Shown: one piece after another, positions 22,360-31,907 of the stretch | How positions within the stretch are numbered: the stretch's first letter is position 1 | Layout: each line of letters opens with the position of its first letter | NCBI RefSeq assembly: GCF_009831115.1 | Contig: NZ_WUUK01000001.1 | Coordinates: 124,001 to 188,000 of the forward strand | Direction of reading: 5' to 3' | DNA: 64,000 bases | Origin: Salinicoccus hispanicus | Lineage (GTDB): Bacteria; Bacillota; Bacilli; Staphylococcales; Salinicoccaceae | Notes under the pieces: model-generated | Databases searched by the model: none | What the model was told of the DNA's origin: nothing | The model's input: the letters and a program-made list of their open reading frames with translations, nothing else | Position numbers and translations under genes: made by a program

Positions 22360-24003
22360 CTAATCTTCAAATATCATTTCATTGATGGATTTTGATTCTG
22401 CTTCGATGTCGTCACTATCAAGAGATACATATAGTTTGATCTTTGGTTCCGTACCGGAAGGGCGGAGTGCGATCCAGCCATCTTCGAAGTGTATCTTGAT
22501 GACGTTTGCTTTAGGCAGATCAATCGCTTCCGAAGTGCCGTCACTATAGGTTCTTTCCTGGCTCTCGAAGTCCTCGGTCATCACCACTTTGCGCCCTTCC
22601 ATCTCATCCGGTGAATCGTTGCGGAACTGGGTCATGATTTCATCGATCTTTTTCTTGCCGCTTGAGCCTTCGAATGTATGGCTGAACAGGACTTCCATCC
22701 GGCGACCATACTTTTCATAGATGGATTCGAGTGCATCCACCAGAGTCTTACCATCATTCTTCAATTCACTTGCCATTGATATGATGTAGGGTACAATCTG
22801 AATGGCATCCTTATCCCTTACAAATGGTTCCAGCAGGTAGCCATAGCTCTCTTCATAGCCGAGGATGAACTGCTGGGATTCATCATCCTCGAGCAGTCTG
22901 ATCTGTTCACCAATATATTTGAAACCGGTCAGGACCTCGATCATTTTACCACCATTATCCTCGGCAATCTTGCGGCCAAGGTCGCTGGTCACGATGGATT
23001 TGATGATGACAGGGGTGCTGCCTTCATGCATTTTCAGACGATGGTCCAGAAGAAGTATTCCGAGCTGGTTACCGTTCAGATGAACGTAGTTGCCTTCATG
23101 GAGCACCTGCAGACCGATCCTGTCGGCATCCGGGTCCGTAGCAATCAGAACATCCGCTTCTGTTTCGGTCCCGAGCTTCCTTGCTTCCTCGAATGCCTCG
23201 ACACTTTCAGGGTTCGGGGACTTGACGGTCGGAAAGTCTCCATCTGGACGGCACTGGTCCTGGACAAGCGTGTAGTTGCCAAAGCCGAGAGTATCGAGCA
23301 TTTCCGGAACAATCGGTACGCTGGTACCATGCAGACTGGAGAATACGACCTCGAGATCCGATTCTGGTATCTCGGGAATGAATGATGTGATCTTCTTTCT
23401 ATAGCGCTCTTCCATTTCTGCGTCTATATACTTCGCCCGGCCGGATTCAAGGGCTTCATCGAATGCAGTGCTGTCGATATTGAATATATCTTCGATGGCG
23501 TTTATTTTCCTGCTCAGTTCAGCAGCTGGATCATCAATCAGCTGCGCACCGTCCGAACCATACACTTTGATGCCGTTATATTCAGGCGGGTTGTGACTTG
23601 CTGTAATCATGACACCGAACTCTGCACCATGTTCCCTGACGTGGAAGGAAAGCTCCGGTGTTGAGATGTATTGTTCCGACAGGCGGACAGCCACATCATT
23701 ATGGACAAGAACACTTGTCATCGTCTCTGCAAATTCACGGGAGAAGTGACGTGTGTCATATCCGATGACTACGAGCGGCTTCGCTTTCCCCTCGAGTGCA
23801 TGCGCTAGGCCGAGCGCAACCTTCTCGACATTGTATCGATTGAGGCGATTGGGTCCAAGGCCAAGTTTTCCCCTGATTCCCGCTGTGCCGAACGACAGCA
23901 TATCCGAATATGCATCATCCTTCTCCTCATCGGATAAAGCGCCATAGGCCTCTGCTGAGATGAAACTGCCCTCGATGTTATCTTCCCACTGTTTTCTGTC
24001 CAT
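22360..24003 (-). CDS. pgcA: Alpha-phosphoglucomutase (phosphohexomutase family)
   Basis: Interconverts glucose 6-phosphate and glucose 1-phosphate, the substrate of GlgC. The phosphoserine loop is TASHNPPEYNG (about residue 132), the metal loop is ATDPDADRIG, and the phosphate-binding end is RPSGTEPKIKLY. FGTAGIRGKLG lies near residue 38. Length 547 compares with 565 for Bacillus PgcA. AGGAGTG precedes the start. It is 23 bases downstream of amyX on the same strand and so likely in one transcript with it. PgcA homologues also supply UDP-glucose for glycolipid anchors, so its role need not be limited to glycogen. Confidence 0.93.
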   Translation of the reverse strand: MDRKQWEDNIEGSFISAEAYGALSDEEKDDAYSDMLSFGTAGIRGKLGLGPNRLNRYNVEKVALGLAHALEGKAKPLVVIGYDTRHFSREFAETMTSVLVHNDVAVRLSEQYISTPELSFHVREHGAEFGVMITASHNPPEYNGIKVYGSDGAQLIDDPAAELSRKINAIEDIFNIDSTAFDEALESGRAKYIDAEMEERYRKKITSFIPEIPESDLEVVFSSLHGTSVPIVPEMLDTLGFGNYTLVQDQCRPDGDFPTVKSPNPESVEAFEEARKLGTETEADVLIATDPDADRIGLQVLHEGNYVHLNGNQLGILLLDHRLKMHEGSTPVIIKSIVTSDLGRKIAEDNGGKMIEVLTGFKYIGEQIRLLEDDESQQFILGYEESYGYLLEPFVRDKDAIQIVPYIISMASELKNDGKTLVDALESIYEKYGRRMEVLFSHTFEGSSGKKKIDEIMTQFRNDSPDEMEGRKVVMTEDFESQERTYSDGTSEAIDLPKANVIKIHFEDGWIALRPSGTEPKIKLYVSLDSDDIEAESKSINEMIFED

Positions 24004-24026
24004 TGATAATCACACTCCTGATATTC

Positions 24027-26096
24027 TTAGTATTTGCTGTCTGTCACTTTCCTCAGTACTGCCACTTCATAGCCCTTGATGTAGAAACTACGGTTATATA
24101 CACCTTTATCATAATGTCTCTGGTTGGAAATCTCAATCTCATAGTTGCTCGATTCATCGAAATCGAGTTCCATGGATTTCTCAGTCGGATTGATGATGAT
24201 CATGAATTCGCTCGTCCCGTGTGAAATGCGTACACCAAATCCGTTCGGCAGATTGCTGAAAGTCATGAACGACAATGCCTTGCCAATACTTTCCCTGTCT
24301 TTGAGTCTGAAAACATCCTCCTTCTTCCTGAACTGGATCAGTGATTTGACGAACTCTATATTATCCTGATATTTGGCCCGTCTGTTCCAGTCCATCCGAT
24401 TGAGCAGATCACTCAGGTTGTACGTATTGCCGTGACCGAACTTGGTTCTGAAAAATTCCTGGCCTGCATGGAGGAACGGGGTGCCGAAGGAAAGCAGTAC
24501 GAGTGCTGTCGCAATCTGATGCTGGCTTTCCAGTATATACTGCCGTTTGCCGGAAGAATATCTCAGACGGTCATACAATGTGTGGTTGTCATGGACCTCG
24601 ACATAGTTGATGCTCATCTGGGCGGTGAAAGGCCGCTGGCGTCCCATGTACAGATCCCTGATTGTATCGATTCCCTGGCCATCGCCATTCACATACCCCT
24701 TTTCACTGAGGTCGAAGTTGCTTCCTTTGAGCGCGTCCCTGAAATGATCATTGAAGAAATGAACCGATGGGACGCGGTAGCTGTGTTCCGGAAGCGTCTT
24801 TTTATTATAGTCGAGGGCAGTAGGAAGGTCCCAACCTTCACCGAGAAGAAATATATCACGGTCCTGTTCTCCTGCAATGAATTCGATGGACTGCATTGTT
24901 TCGATGTCCAGTGCGCCCATAAGATCGAAGCGGTAGCCGTCGATGCGGTACTGGTCCAGCCAGAAAGTGATGGTATCTGTAATGAACCGGCGCGCCATCA
25001 GCTTTTCGGTTGCGAAATCATTGCCCACTCCGGTGCCGTTCGACAGGGACAGGTCGGCATTATGCCTGAAGTAGTAGCCTGGCACCAGTTTTTCGAAGCT
25101 GGATGTCTCTATCTGGTAGACATGATTATAGACGACATCCAGTATGACCTTCATGCCGTTTTCATGGAGTGTACGGATCAGTGTCTGCAGTTCGATGATC
25201 CGGCTGATCGGGTCACTTGGGTCCGTCGCGTAGCTGCCTTCCGGCACCATGAAAAAGTGTGGGTCATATCCCCAGTTATACTTCGTTTCCCGGTTGAGTT
25301 CATCGACAGTGGCAAAATCATTCACCGGCATCAGCTCGACGTGTGTGACACCGAGCTCCTTCATATAGCTGAGACCGCTTGTCAGGCGGTGCTTCGTGGA
25401 AGTCGACTCGGTCATCCCGAGATAGAGCCCGCGCCATTCTTTTCTTACGCCGCTGTTCGGATGGGATGTGATATCCCTGACATGCATCTCATAGATGATG
25501 GCAGAATCATTTGGAATGTCCGGCACAGGATGGTGGGTGTAGCCTGGCATCAGGCGGTCGAAGTCGACGACCATCGCTTCTTTTGCGTTTGCTGATACTG
25601 CTTTGACATAAGGATCGATGATATTATGTGTCACATGATTATGACTGGCTTCATAGTGGTAGTATTTACCGTGGCAGTCCTTGTCGATGGTCTTTTCAAA
25701 ATAGCCGTTGATCTTTTCCATGGCGTGGGGCTCACCATCAATAATCAGCCGGCATTCGATGACTGTCGGAGCAAACACTCTGAAGGTTGTATGAGACCGC
25801 TCGTAGTTCGCGCCCATAAGCTGGTCCGTTGCATAATCCAGGTCGAATTCAATGGACATCGGATAGCGTCCCATCATGAGGGGATACATTCTGCCGTCAT
25901 GTTTGATGCAGGTGAAGTAATCCAGACTGACAGGTCTGGTGAGCCACACCGTAAGATAGCTGTCATATTTCTCGATTGTACTGATTGGCAGCGCATCATC
26001 ATTCTGGATGACTGATAGATCTTTTTTCTGTAAGTTCTGGGCATTATTGCTCAGTATTGTGATCTGATATGGTGCATCAAGATATGCATCAATCAT
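24027..26096 (-). CDS. amyX: Type I pullulanase (glycogen/starch debranching enzyme)
   Basis: Hydrolyses alpha-1,6 branch links. The type I pullulanase signature YNWGYDP is present, with GH13 catalytic motifs in order: VILDVVYNH, YRFDLMGALD (nucleophile Asp), LLGEGWDL (acid/base Glu) and VEVHDNHTLYDRL. A CBM48-like domain lies before the barrel (about residues 100-190). The start at MIDAYLDAP is chosen because GGAGG is correctly placed before it; a start 13 codons earlier has no ribosome site. There is no signal peptide, so it acts in the cytosol, as Bacillus AmyX does. It is divergent from glgB. Confidence 0.93.
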   Translation of the reverse strand: MIDAYLDAPYQITILSNNAQNLQKKDLSVIQNDDALPISTIEKYDSYLTVWLTRPVSLDYFTCIKHDGRMYPLMMGRYPMSIEFDLDYATDQLMGANYERSHTTFRVFAPTVIECRLIIDGEPHAMEKINGYFEKTIDKDCHGKYYHYEASHNHVTHNIIDPYVKAVSANAKEAMVVDFDRLMPGYTHHPVPDIPNDSAIIYEMHVRDITSHPNSGVRKEWRGLYLGMTESTSTKHRLTSGLSYMKELGVTHVELMPVNDFATVDELNRETKYNWGYDPHFFMVPEGSYATDPSDPISRIIELQTLIRTLHENGMKVILDVVYNHVYQIETSSFEKLVPGYYFRHNADLSLSNGTGVGNDFATEKLMARRFITDTITFWLDQYRIDGYRFDLMGALDIETMQSIEFIAGEQDRDIFLLGEGWDLPTALDYNKKTLPEHSYRVPSVHFFNDHFRDALKGSNFDLSEKGYVNGDGQGIDTIRDLYMGRQRPFTAQMSINYVEVHDNHTLYDRLRYSSGKRQYILESQHQIATALVLLSFGTPFLHAGQEFFRTKFGHGNTYNLSDLLNRMDWNRRAKYQDNIEFVKSLIQFRKKEDVFRLKDRESIGKALSFMTFSNLPNGFGVRISHGTSEFMIIINPTEKSMELDFDESSNYEIEISNQRHYDKGVYNRSFYIKGYEVAVLRKVTDSKY

Positions 26097-26254
26097 AAAT
26101 AGCCTCCGTCCGCTTGAAGTGAATGTTATTAACATATAAAATGAATATACCTTATAAATTCAGATTATTATAACTTTTTCATACATTAGTATTTTTTGAG
26201 TGGTAAAATCAATTTAAGGGTATGTCATAAGTATAACGTAAAGGGGGAAATATT

Positions 26255-28180
26255 TTGAATGGAAAAAACTTGGAAATGGATAAATATCTATTTCATCAGG
26301 GCACCCATTACACAGCATATGATTTTCTAGGCGCACATGTATATGATGGCACCGTAAGGTTCATCACATGGGCACCGAATGCGAAACATGTACAGCTTGC
26401 CTGTGACGAGAATGACTATACAGGAGAGGGATTCGATTTTGAAAGACTGGGTGACCAGGGTCTGTGGATATTGACAACCCCCCGTCTGCAGGCCGGAGAC
26501 AGATATAAATATAAAATATATTTTGGAGATACACATCATCTGAAATCCGACCCGTACGGTTTCTACCATGAAAAGCGCCCGGCGACAGCCAGCATCATCC
26601 ATGAGGACGATTTCAAGTTCACAGATTCAGAATGGATGGAAAAGCGCAGAAAACTCAATGTTTATGAGTCTCCGGTCAGCATTTATGAAGTGCACCTCGG
26701 GACGTGGATGAAGCATCCGGTTGAAAACACTGAGAACAGGACAGTCGATGAGATTACAGATGAAGCACACTACAGCTACAAGGAAGTGGCGGACGCACTG
26801 ATTCCGTATCTGAAGGAAATGGGATACACGCATGTCGAGTTTCTGCCTCTGACCGAGCATCCATTCGACCTGTCATGGGGCTATCAGGTCACCGGATACT
26901 TCTCGGCGACAAGCCGCTACGGCAGACCCGAGGAGCTTAAGTATCTGATCAACCAGCTGCACAAGGCGGATATCGGTGTCATCATGGATTTCGTACCGGC
27001 ACACTTCTGCAAGGATGCACACGGGCTGCGCCAGTTTGACGGCACACCGACCTATGAACATCCGAATGAGGAGATTGCCGAAAAGCGGGAATGGGGCACA
27101 TTGACATTCGACTATGGCCGGCCGGAAGTCCAGTCCTTCCTCGTTTCAGCTGCAATGTACTGGATCAGGGAATTCCATATAGACGGTATCAGAATCGATG
27201 CAGTACACAGCATGATCGACCTGAATTTTGAAAATCGCGAAGAAAATAGTAAAATTTTCAACGAAGATGGTACAGAAGATAACATTGCGGGTATTGAACT
27301 ATTGAAAAAATTGAATACTGTTGCTTTTGAATATGATGAAACACTGCTCATGATGGCTGAAGATTCATCCGATGAGCCCATGGTGACCAGTCCTGTCCAT
27401 ACCGGCGGACTCGGTTTCAACTTCAAATGGGATCTCGGCTGGATGCATGACCGGCTGGATTTCATGGAAGAGGATTTCCACGCGCGGGAGTACAATCATA
27501 ATAAACTCACATTCTCAATGGCCTACAAGTACAATGAAAATTATCTGCTGCCGCTATCGCATGATGAAGTGGTGCACGGAAAGAAATCCATTGTAGGCAA
27601 GATGGCGGGCGACCAGTGGCAGCAGTTCGCCCAGACACGGCTGCTCTATGGCAACCAGATGAGTGAACCCGGCAAACAGCTGCTGTTCATGGGTCAGGAA
27701 TTCGGCATGTATCATGAGTGGAAGGACAAAGAACAGCTGGATTGGCATCTGCTCGACTATCCTATCCATTCTGACCTGAAGAAATACGTAGCTGATCTGA
27801 ACCGGCTCTATCAGAAATACCCGGAGTTCCATCGTTCCGATTACCAGACCGAAGGTTTCAGATGGCTGCTTGTCGATGACAGCACCCACTCCATATTGAG
27901 CTACGCACGAAAATATGGGGATTCATTCAAGATCTGTGTCTTCAACTATCGGCCGGAAGTCTATCACGATTTCAGAATTCCCGTGCCGGAACCAGGGGTA
28001 TACCGTGAAATATTCAATAGTGACAGCGAAAGCTACTCCGGTTCCGGTGTAGTCAGCAGTGAACGCCATTTCACCAGTGATGAAAGCTACATCAGAGAAT
28101 CTCAGTATATCCAGATCAGCGTGGCACCATTGGCATTCCAGGTATTTGATTTAGAAGATAAGAAAAATGGGAGGAAGTAA
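26255..28180 (+). CDS. glgB: 1,4-alpha-glucan branching enzyme
   Basis: GH13 enzyme that makes alpha-1,6 branches in glycogen. Catalytic motifs in order are [20 protein letters not shown] (nucleophile Asp), MMAEDSS (acid Glu) and [14 protein letters not shown]. An N-terminal CBM48 domain is seen at about residues 20-110 ([22 protein letters not shown]). The TTG is chosen because AAGGGGG lies about seven bases before it; an ATG seven codons later lacks this. First gene of glgB-C-D-A. The 158-base gap to amyX must hold promoters for both directions but none is clear. Confidence 0.95.
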   Translation: MNGKNLEMDKYLFHQGTHYTAYDFLGAHVYDGTVRFITWAPNAKHVQLACDENDYTGEGFDFERLGDQGLWILTTPRLQAGDRYKYKIYFGDTHHLKSDPYGFYHEKRPATASIIHEDDFKFTDSEWMEKRRKLNVYESPVSIYEVHLGTWMKHPVENTENRTVDEITDEAHYSYKEVADALIPYLKEMGYTHVEFLPLTEHPFDLSWGYQVTGYFSATSRYGRPEELKYLINQLHKADIGVIMDFVPAHFCKDAHGLRQFDGTPTYEHPNEEIAEKREWGTLTFDYGRPEVQSFLVSAAMYWIREFHIDGIRIDAVHSMIDLNFENREENSKIFNEDGTEDNIAGIELLKKLNTVAFEYDETLLMMAEDSSDEPMVTSPVHTGGLGFNFKWDLGWMHDRLDFMEEDFHAREYNHNKLTFSMAYKYNENYLLPLSHDEVVHGKKSIVGKMAGDQWQQFAQTRLLYGNQMSEPGKQLLFMGQEFGMYHEWKDKEQLDWHLLDYPIHSDLKKYVADLNRLYQKYPEFHRSDYQTEGFRWLLVDDSTHSILSYARKYGDSFKICVFNYRPEVYHDFRIPVPEPGVYREIFNSDSESYSGSGVVSSERHFTSDESYIRESQYIQISVAPLAFQVFDLEDKKNGRK

Positions 28181-28181
28181 T

Positions 28182-29339
28182 ATGACAACTAAAACAGTAG
28201 CAATGTTATTGGCAGGGGGACAGGGCACCCGTCTTGGAGAACTGACAAAAGATCTGGCAAAGCCGGCGGTACCGTTCGGAGGCAAGTACAGGATCATCGA
28301 CTTCACAATGAGCAACCTTGCCAACTCCGGCATATCGACTGTCGGTCTACTCGTGCAGTACTCTCCCCTTATTCTCAACAAGCATATCGGTATCGGAAAG
28401 CCATGGGGGCTTGACCGGCAGTACGGCGGTGTCAGCATACTATCTCCATATTCAAGCCGTGAGGGTAGTGCGTGGTTCAGCGGGACGGCAGATGCGATTG
28501 TCAAGAATCTGCACTTTGTGGAGCAGTATGATCCTGACGAATTGATCATACTGAGTGGCGACCACATCTATCAGATGGACTACACAAAAATGCTCGAATT
28601 CCACCGCAACAATAATGCTGATGCAACAATTTCCGCTATCGAAGTGCCATTTGAAGATGCAAACCGCTTCGGTATACTTAATACGAACGAGGATTTCAGC
28701 ATCTATGAATTCGATGAGAAACCAGAGCATCCTAAAAACAACCTGGCTTCCATGGGTGTCTATATTTTCAACTGGCGTCAGATCAGACCGTACCTTCTGG
28801 AAGATGAAAAAGATGAAGAAAGCGACCATGATTTCGGCAAGGACATCATTCCCAAGCTTCTGGACGATGAGAAACGTCTATATGCATACAGGTTTGACGG
28901 CTACTGGAAAGATGTCGGTACAATCAAGAGCTACTGGGAAGCGAACATGGATCTATTGAAAGAGGATCTGCAGACTCTGCTCATGTCCCAGGAGTGGCCG
29001 ACCTACCCGAATGAAGAGAATCGTCCGCCTGAATATATCGGTGAGTCTGCAGAAATCAATAATTCACTCATATCTCCCGGGTCATTCATCGAGGGGACGA
29101 TTGACAATTCGATCCTATTCGTTGGTGTGGAGACAAAAGAAGGTGCCAAAATCAGGGATTCCATCATCTTCCCGGATGTTGTCGTAGGCAGTAATGTGAC
29201 ACTCGAACGTGTCATCGTCATGGCAGAAGTGGAAATACCTGACGGCACAAGCATCATCGCATCGGATGACGAGCCGATTGTCATCAGTCCGAACAATCTG
29301 AACGACTATATCTCAGAAGGAGGCAGTCAAAATGAATAA
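28182..29339 (+). CDS. glgC: Glucose-1-phosphate adenylyltransferase, catalytic subunit
   Basis: Makes ADP-glucose from ATP and glucose 1-phosphate, the committed step of glycogen synthesis. The nucleotide-binding loop [20 protein letters not shown] is intact, followed by [19 protein letters not shown] and the substrate loops GDHIYQMDY and ASMGVYIF. The last quarter is a left-handed beta-helix. GGGAGGAAG precedes the chosen ATG; the upstream in-frame ATG is inside glgB. It overlaps glgD by eight bases. Length 385 matches Bacillus GlgC (380). Confidence 0.95.
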   Translation: MTTKTVAMLLAGGQGTRLGELTKDLAKPAVPFGGKYRIIDFTMSNLANSGISTVGLLVQYSPLILNKHIGIGKPWGLDRQYGGVSILSPYSSREGSAWFSGTADAIVKNLHFVEQYDPDELIILSGDHIYQMDYTKMLEFHRNNNADATISAIEVPFEDANRFGILNTNEDFSIYEFDEKPEHPKNNLASMGVYIFNWRQIRPYLLEDEKDEESDHDFGKDIIPKLLDDEKRLYAYRFDGYWKDVGTIKSYWEANMDLLKEDLQTLLMSQEWPTYPNEENRPPEYIGESAEINNSLISPGSFIEGTIDNSILFVGVETKEGAKIRDSIIFPDVVVGSNVTLERVIVMAEVEIPDGTSIIASDDEPIVISPNNLNDYISEGGSQNE

Positions 29340-30435
29340 CGAACTGCTTGGAATCATCAACCTCGAGCCGGAACAGGATTATCTGGGCGAACTGACCTAC
29401 TTCAGAAGCAGCGGTTCAGTGCCTTTCATGGGTCGCTATCGCCTGATCGACTTTACAATAACAAATATGGTGAACTCCGGCGTCAACGTTACCGGTGTTT
29501 TTTCAGGCAATAAATTCAGATCCCTTCTGGATCACCTGAACCGCAAGGAGGAATTCGGGTTTGAAGGCAAGCACGCCAGAATATTCGTACTGCCTCCCGA
29601 CTGGAATGACCCTTCAGACATTTCACAGGGGGATCTGAAGTATTTCCATAACCATGCCGATCTCCTCAGGCGTTCAAAAGCGGAACATGTTCTCATATCA
29701 GGAACACAGTTCGTCTCAAATGACAACTATACGGAAGCGGTGAAATCCCACAGGGAATCGGGACGTGACATTACATTCGTAGGTGAAGAAGTGTCAGGCA
29801 ATATTCCTGAAAGCCCGGTCCTCAGGATGGTGACGGAAGGGGAGGAGCTGAAAGGCTTCACTCATGACCAGAGCAATGGACATCTTTATACAGGGGTCTA
29901 TATCATCAAAAAATGTGTGCTCGAAAATATAGTACAGTTCTGTATCGACAACTATAAGCAGAATCTTTTCCATCATGGAATACGTGAACAGCTTGAAAAT
30001 TATGACACCGGCTTCCACAATATCGATGGAAATACACTGTACTTCCATTCTGTCCAGTCCTATTTCAACAACAGCATGGCGCTGCTTGATAAAGAGCGGT
30101 ACCGCGATTTCTTCTATGGCCAGAAGAAGGTCAAGACGAAAGTAAGCACGAACCCGCCGACTCTCTACAAGAATGACAGCAGTGTCAGACGTTCTGTCGT
30201 CGCCAATGGCGTCACACTGGAAGGTTCAGTCGAGAACTCGGTCATCTCAAGGAACGTATGGATCGGCAAAGGCGCCACTGTCAAAAACTCAATCATATTC
30301 GCCAACTGCTGCATCGAACCCGGAGCGCATCTTGAAAATGTCATTCTGGATAAGGATGTCAGAATTACTGAAGGCAGGCAGCTGGTAGGTTCCGAAGAGA
30401 AGCCATATGTCGTCGCCAAGAGATCTACAATCTAA
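29332..30435 (+). CDS. glgD: GlgD, non-catalytic ADP-glucose pyrophosphorylase subunit
   Basis: Paralogue of GlgC that in Bacillaceae forms a heteromer with GlgC and changes its activity. The GGxGTRL nucleotide loop seen in GlgC is absent; the corresponding region reads [24 protein letters not shown], as in other GlgD proteins. The fold is otherwise the same, ending in a beta-helix ([20 protein letters not shown]). Length 367. The pairing with glgC in one operon supports the regulatory-subunit call. Confidence 0.93.
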   Translation: MNNELLGIINLEPEQDYLGELTYFRSSGSVPFMGRYRLIDFTITNMVNSGVNVTGVFSGNKFRSLLDHLNRKEEFGFEGKHARIFVLPPDWNDPSDISQGDLKYFHNHADLLRRSKAEHVLISGTQFVSNDNYTEAVKSHRESGRDITFVGEEVSGNIPESPVLRMVTEGEELKGFTHDQSNGHLYTGVYIIKKCVLENIVQFCIDNYKQNLFHHGIREQLENYDTGFHNIDGNTLYFHSVQSYFNNSMALLDKERYRDFFYGQKKVKTKVSTNPPTLYKNDSSVRRSVVANGVTLEGSVENSVISRNVWIGKGATVKNSIIFANCCIEPGAHLENVILDKDVRITEGRQLVGSEEKPYVVAKRSTI

Positions 30436-30461
30436 CTATGATACGGGAAAGAAGTGACAGT

Positions 30462-31868
30462 ATGAAACATGTATTATTTGCTGCAAGTGAATGTACGCCT
30501 TTCATCAAGTCCGGAGGACTTGCAGACGTGATAGGCAGCCTGCCGCAGGCACTTGTGAAGGAAGGGGCAAAGGTCTCCGTCATCCTTCCCCTCTATAAGG
30601 AGATCATCCATTCCGAATACCGTCAGGACATGGAGGAAGTGATGATCTTCAATACGCCTGTCGGCTGGCGTAATCAGTATACGCGTATTCTGAAGTATGA
30701 AGGCCGCGGCATAACCTACTATTTTGTCGACAACGAATACTACTTCAATCGTGATGGATTGTATGGCTATATAGACGATGGCGAGCGCTTCGTCTATTTC
30801 TCCAATGCCATCATCGAGTTCATGTACAGGGTGGAAGCGCACTTTGATGTATTCCACTGCCATGACTGGCAGACGGGTGGTGCAGTGGCAATTGCGAGCA
30901 TCAAGCGCCCGCATCCGGGCATGAAGACCGTCTATACGATCCACAACATACAGTACCAGGGCTGGATTGAAGAATCTGCATTCAGCGAACTGTTCAATCT
31001 GGAAAGAGAGCACTACGCTGGTTTCGAGTGGCAGGGAATGCTCAATATGATGAAGGCCGCCATCCATCATGCGGATGCGATTACAACCGTTTCAGAGACA
31101 TATGCTGAAGAGATCATGACACCATTTTTCGGCGAAGGTCTGGAAACAGTTCTGGAATACCGAAGGGAAGATCTGCATGGCATCATCAACGGTCTTGATG
31201 TGGCCGACTATAATCCGGTCAAGGATGAAGCGTTGTACTACCGCTATCGTTCTTCACGCAAGACCAAATTGAAAAACAAGACGGCTCTGCAGCAGGATCT
31301 CGGTCTGAAGGTGGATGAAAATATTCCGCTTTATAGTATTGTGACACGGCTCGTTGCCCAGAAGGGCATTGATCTGATTGAACATATCATGCATGAGTTC
31401 CTGACCCAGGATGTCCAGCTTGTCGTTCTTGGTTCCGGTGAGAGTAGCTATGAGGATTATTTCAAGTCACTTGCCTACAACTTCCCGGACAAGGTGCATG
31501 TGACGCTTGGATTCAGTGAGTCCTATGCAAGGAAACTTTATGCATCAAGTGATTTCTTCATCATGCCGAGCCTGTTTGAACCGTGTGGGCTGGGTCAACT
31601 GATTGCCATCCGTTACCTGACGGCTCCGATCGTCAGGGAGACAGGTGGACTGAAAGATACGGTCATCTCGTATAATGAATTCGAGCAGACGGGCAACGGC
31701 TTTTCATTTGAAAACTATAATGCGCATGAACTGCTCAATGCGATGAAGTACAGCCTCTACATCTTCCATCAGAAGTCCCACATGGAAGCTCTATGCAAAA
31801 ACATGACAGCGTCTGACTATAGCTGGGCCAAGTCGGCCGAGCAGTATCTGGGTCTATACGGCGCATAA
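30462..31868 (+). CDS. glgA: Glycogen synthase (ADP-glucose type)
   Basis: GT5 glycosyltransferase that extends alpha-1,4-glucan from ADP-glucose. The N-terminal KSGGLADVIGSLPQAL carries the KxGGL motif that binds the sugar nucleotide, and the C-terminal PSLFEPCGLGQLIAIRY holds the ExxGxGQ-type retaining site. The ATG giving MKHVLFAASECTPF is chosen by family N-terminus; an ATG eight codons earlier has no ribosome site. Length 468 (Bacillus 484). It ends the glg unit; a glgP phosphorylase gene, which follows in Bacillus subtilis, is missing. Confidence 0.95.
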   Translation: MKHVLFAASECTPFIKSGGLADVIGSLPQALVKEGAKVSVILPLYKEIIHSEYRQDMEEVMIFNTPVGWRNQYTRILKYEGRGITYYFVDNEYYFNRDGLYGYIDDGERFVYFSNAIIEFMYRVEAHFDVFHCHDWQTGGAVAIASIKRPHPGMKTVYTIHNIQYQGWIEESAFSELFNLEREHYAGFEWQGMLNMMKAAIHHADAITTVSETYAEEIMTPFFGEGLETVLEYRREDLHGIINGLDVADYNPVKDEALYYRYRSSRKTKLKNKTALQQDLGLKVDENIPLYSIVTRLVAQKGIDLIEHIMHEFLTQDVQLVVLGSGESSYEDYFKSLAYNFPDKVHVTLGFSESYARKLYASSDFFIMPSLFEPCGLGQLIAIRYLTAPIVRETGGLKDTVISYNEFEQTGNGFSFENYNAHELLNAMKYSLYIFHQKSHMEALCKNMTASDYSWAKSAEQYLGLYGA

Positions 31869-31869
31869 T

Positions 31870-31907
31870 AAAAAACATCGTACGGTTCCTACCGTACGAT
31901 GTTTTTT
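31870..31907. terminator. Bidirectional terminator between glgA and rqcH
   Basis: ACATCGTACGGT and ACCGTACGATGT make a perfect 12-bp stem with a TCCT loop, flanked by an A run on the left and T6 on the right. It serves glgA on the plus strand and overlaps the stop codon of rqcH on the minus strand. Confidence 0.93.

Noticed and set aside
24432-25595. A 387-codon open frame on the plus strand.
   Set aside because: It lies fully antisense to amyX, whose GH13 motifs are intact; no ribosome site or family motif supports it.
26196-26226. A possible sigma-B-type promoter (GGGTAT at 26218-26223) before glgB, or TTGAGT with TATGTC.
   Set aside because: No acceptable GTTTAA-like -35 is present at the needed distance, and the sigma-A pair has a 19-base spacer; not good enough to annotate.
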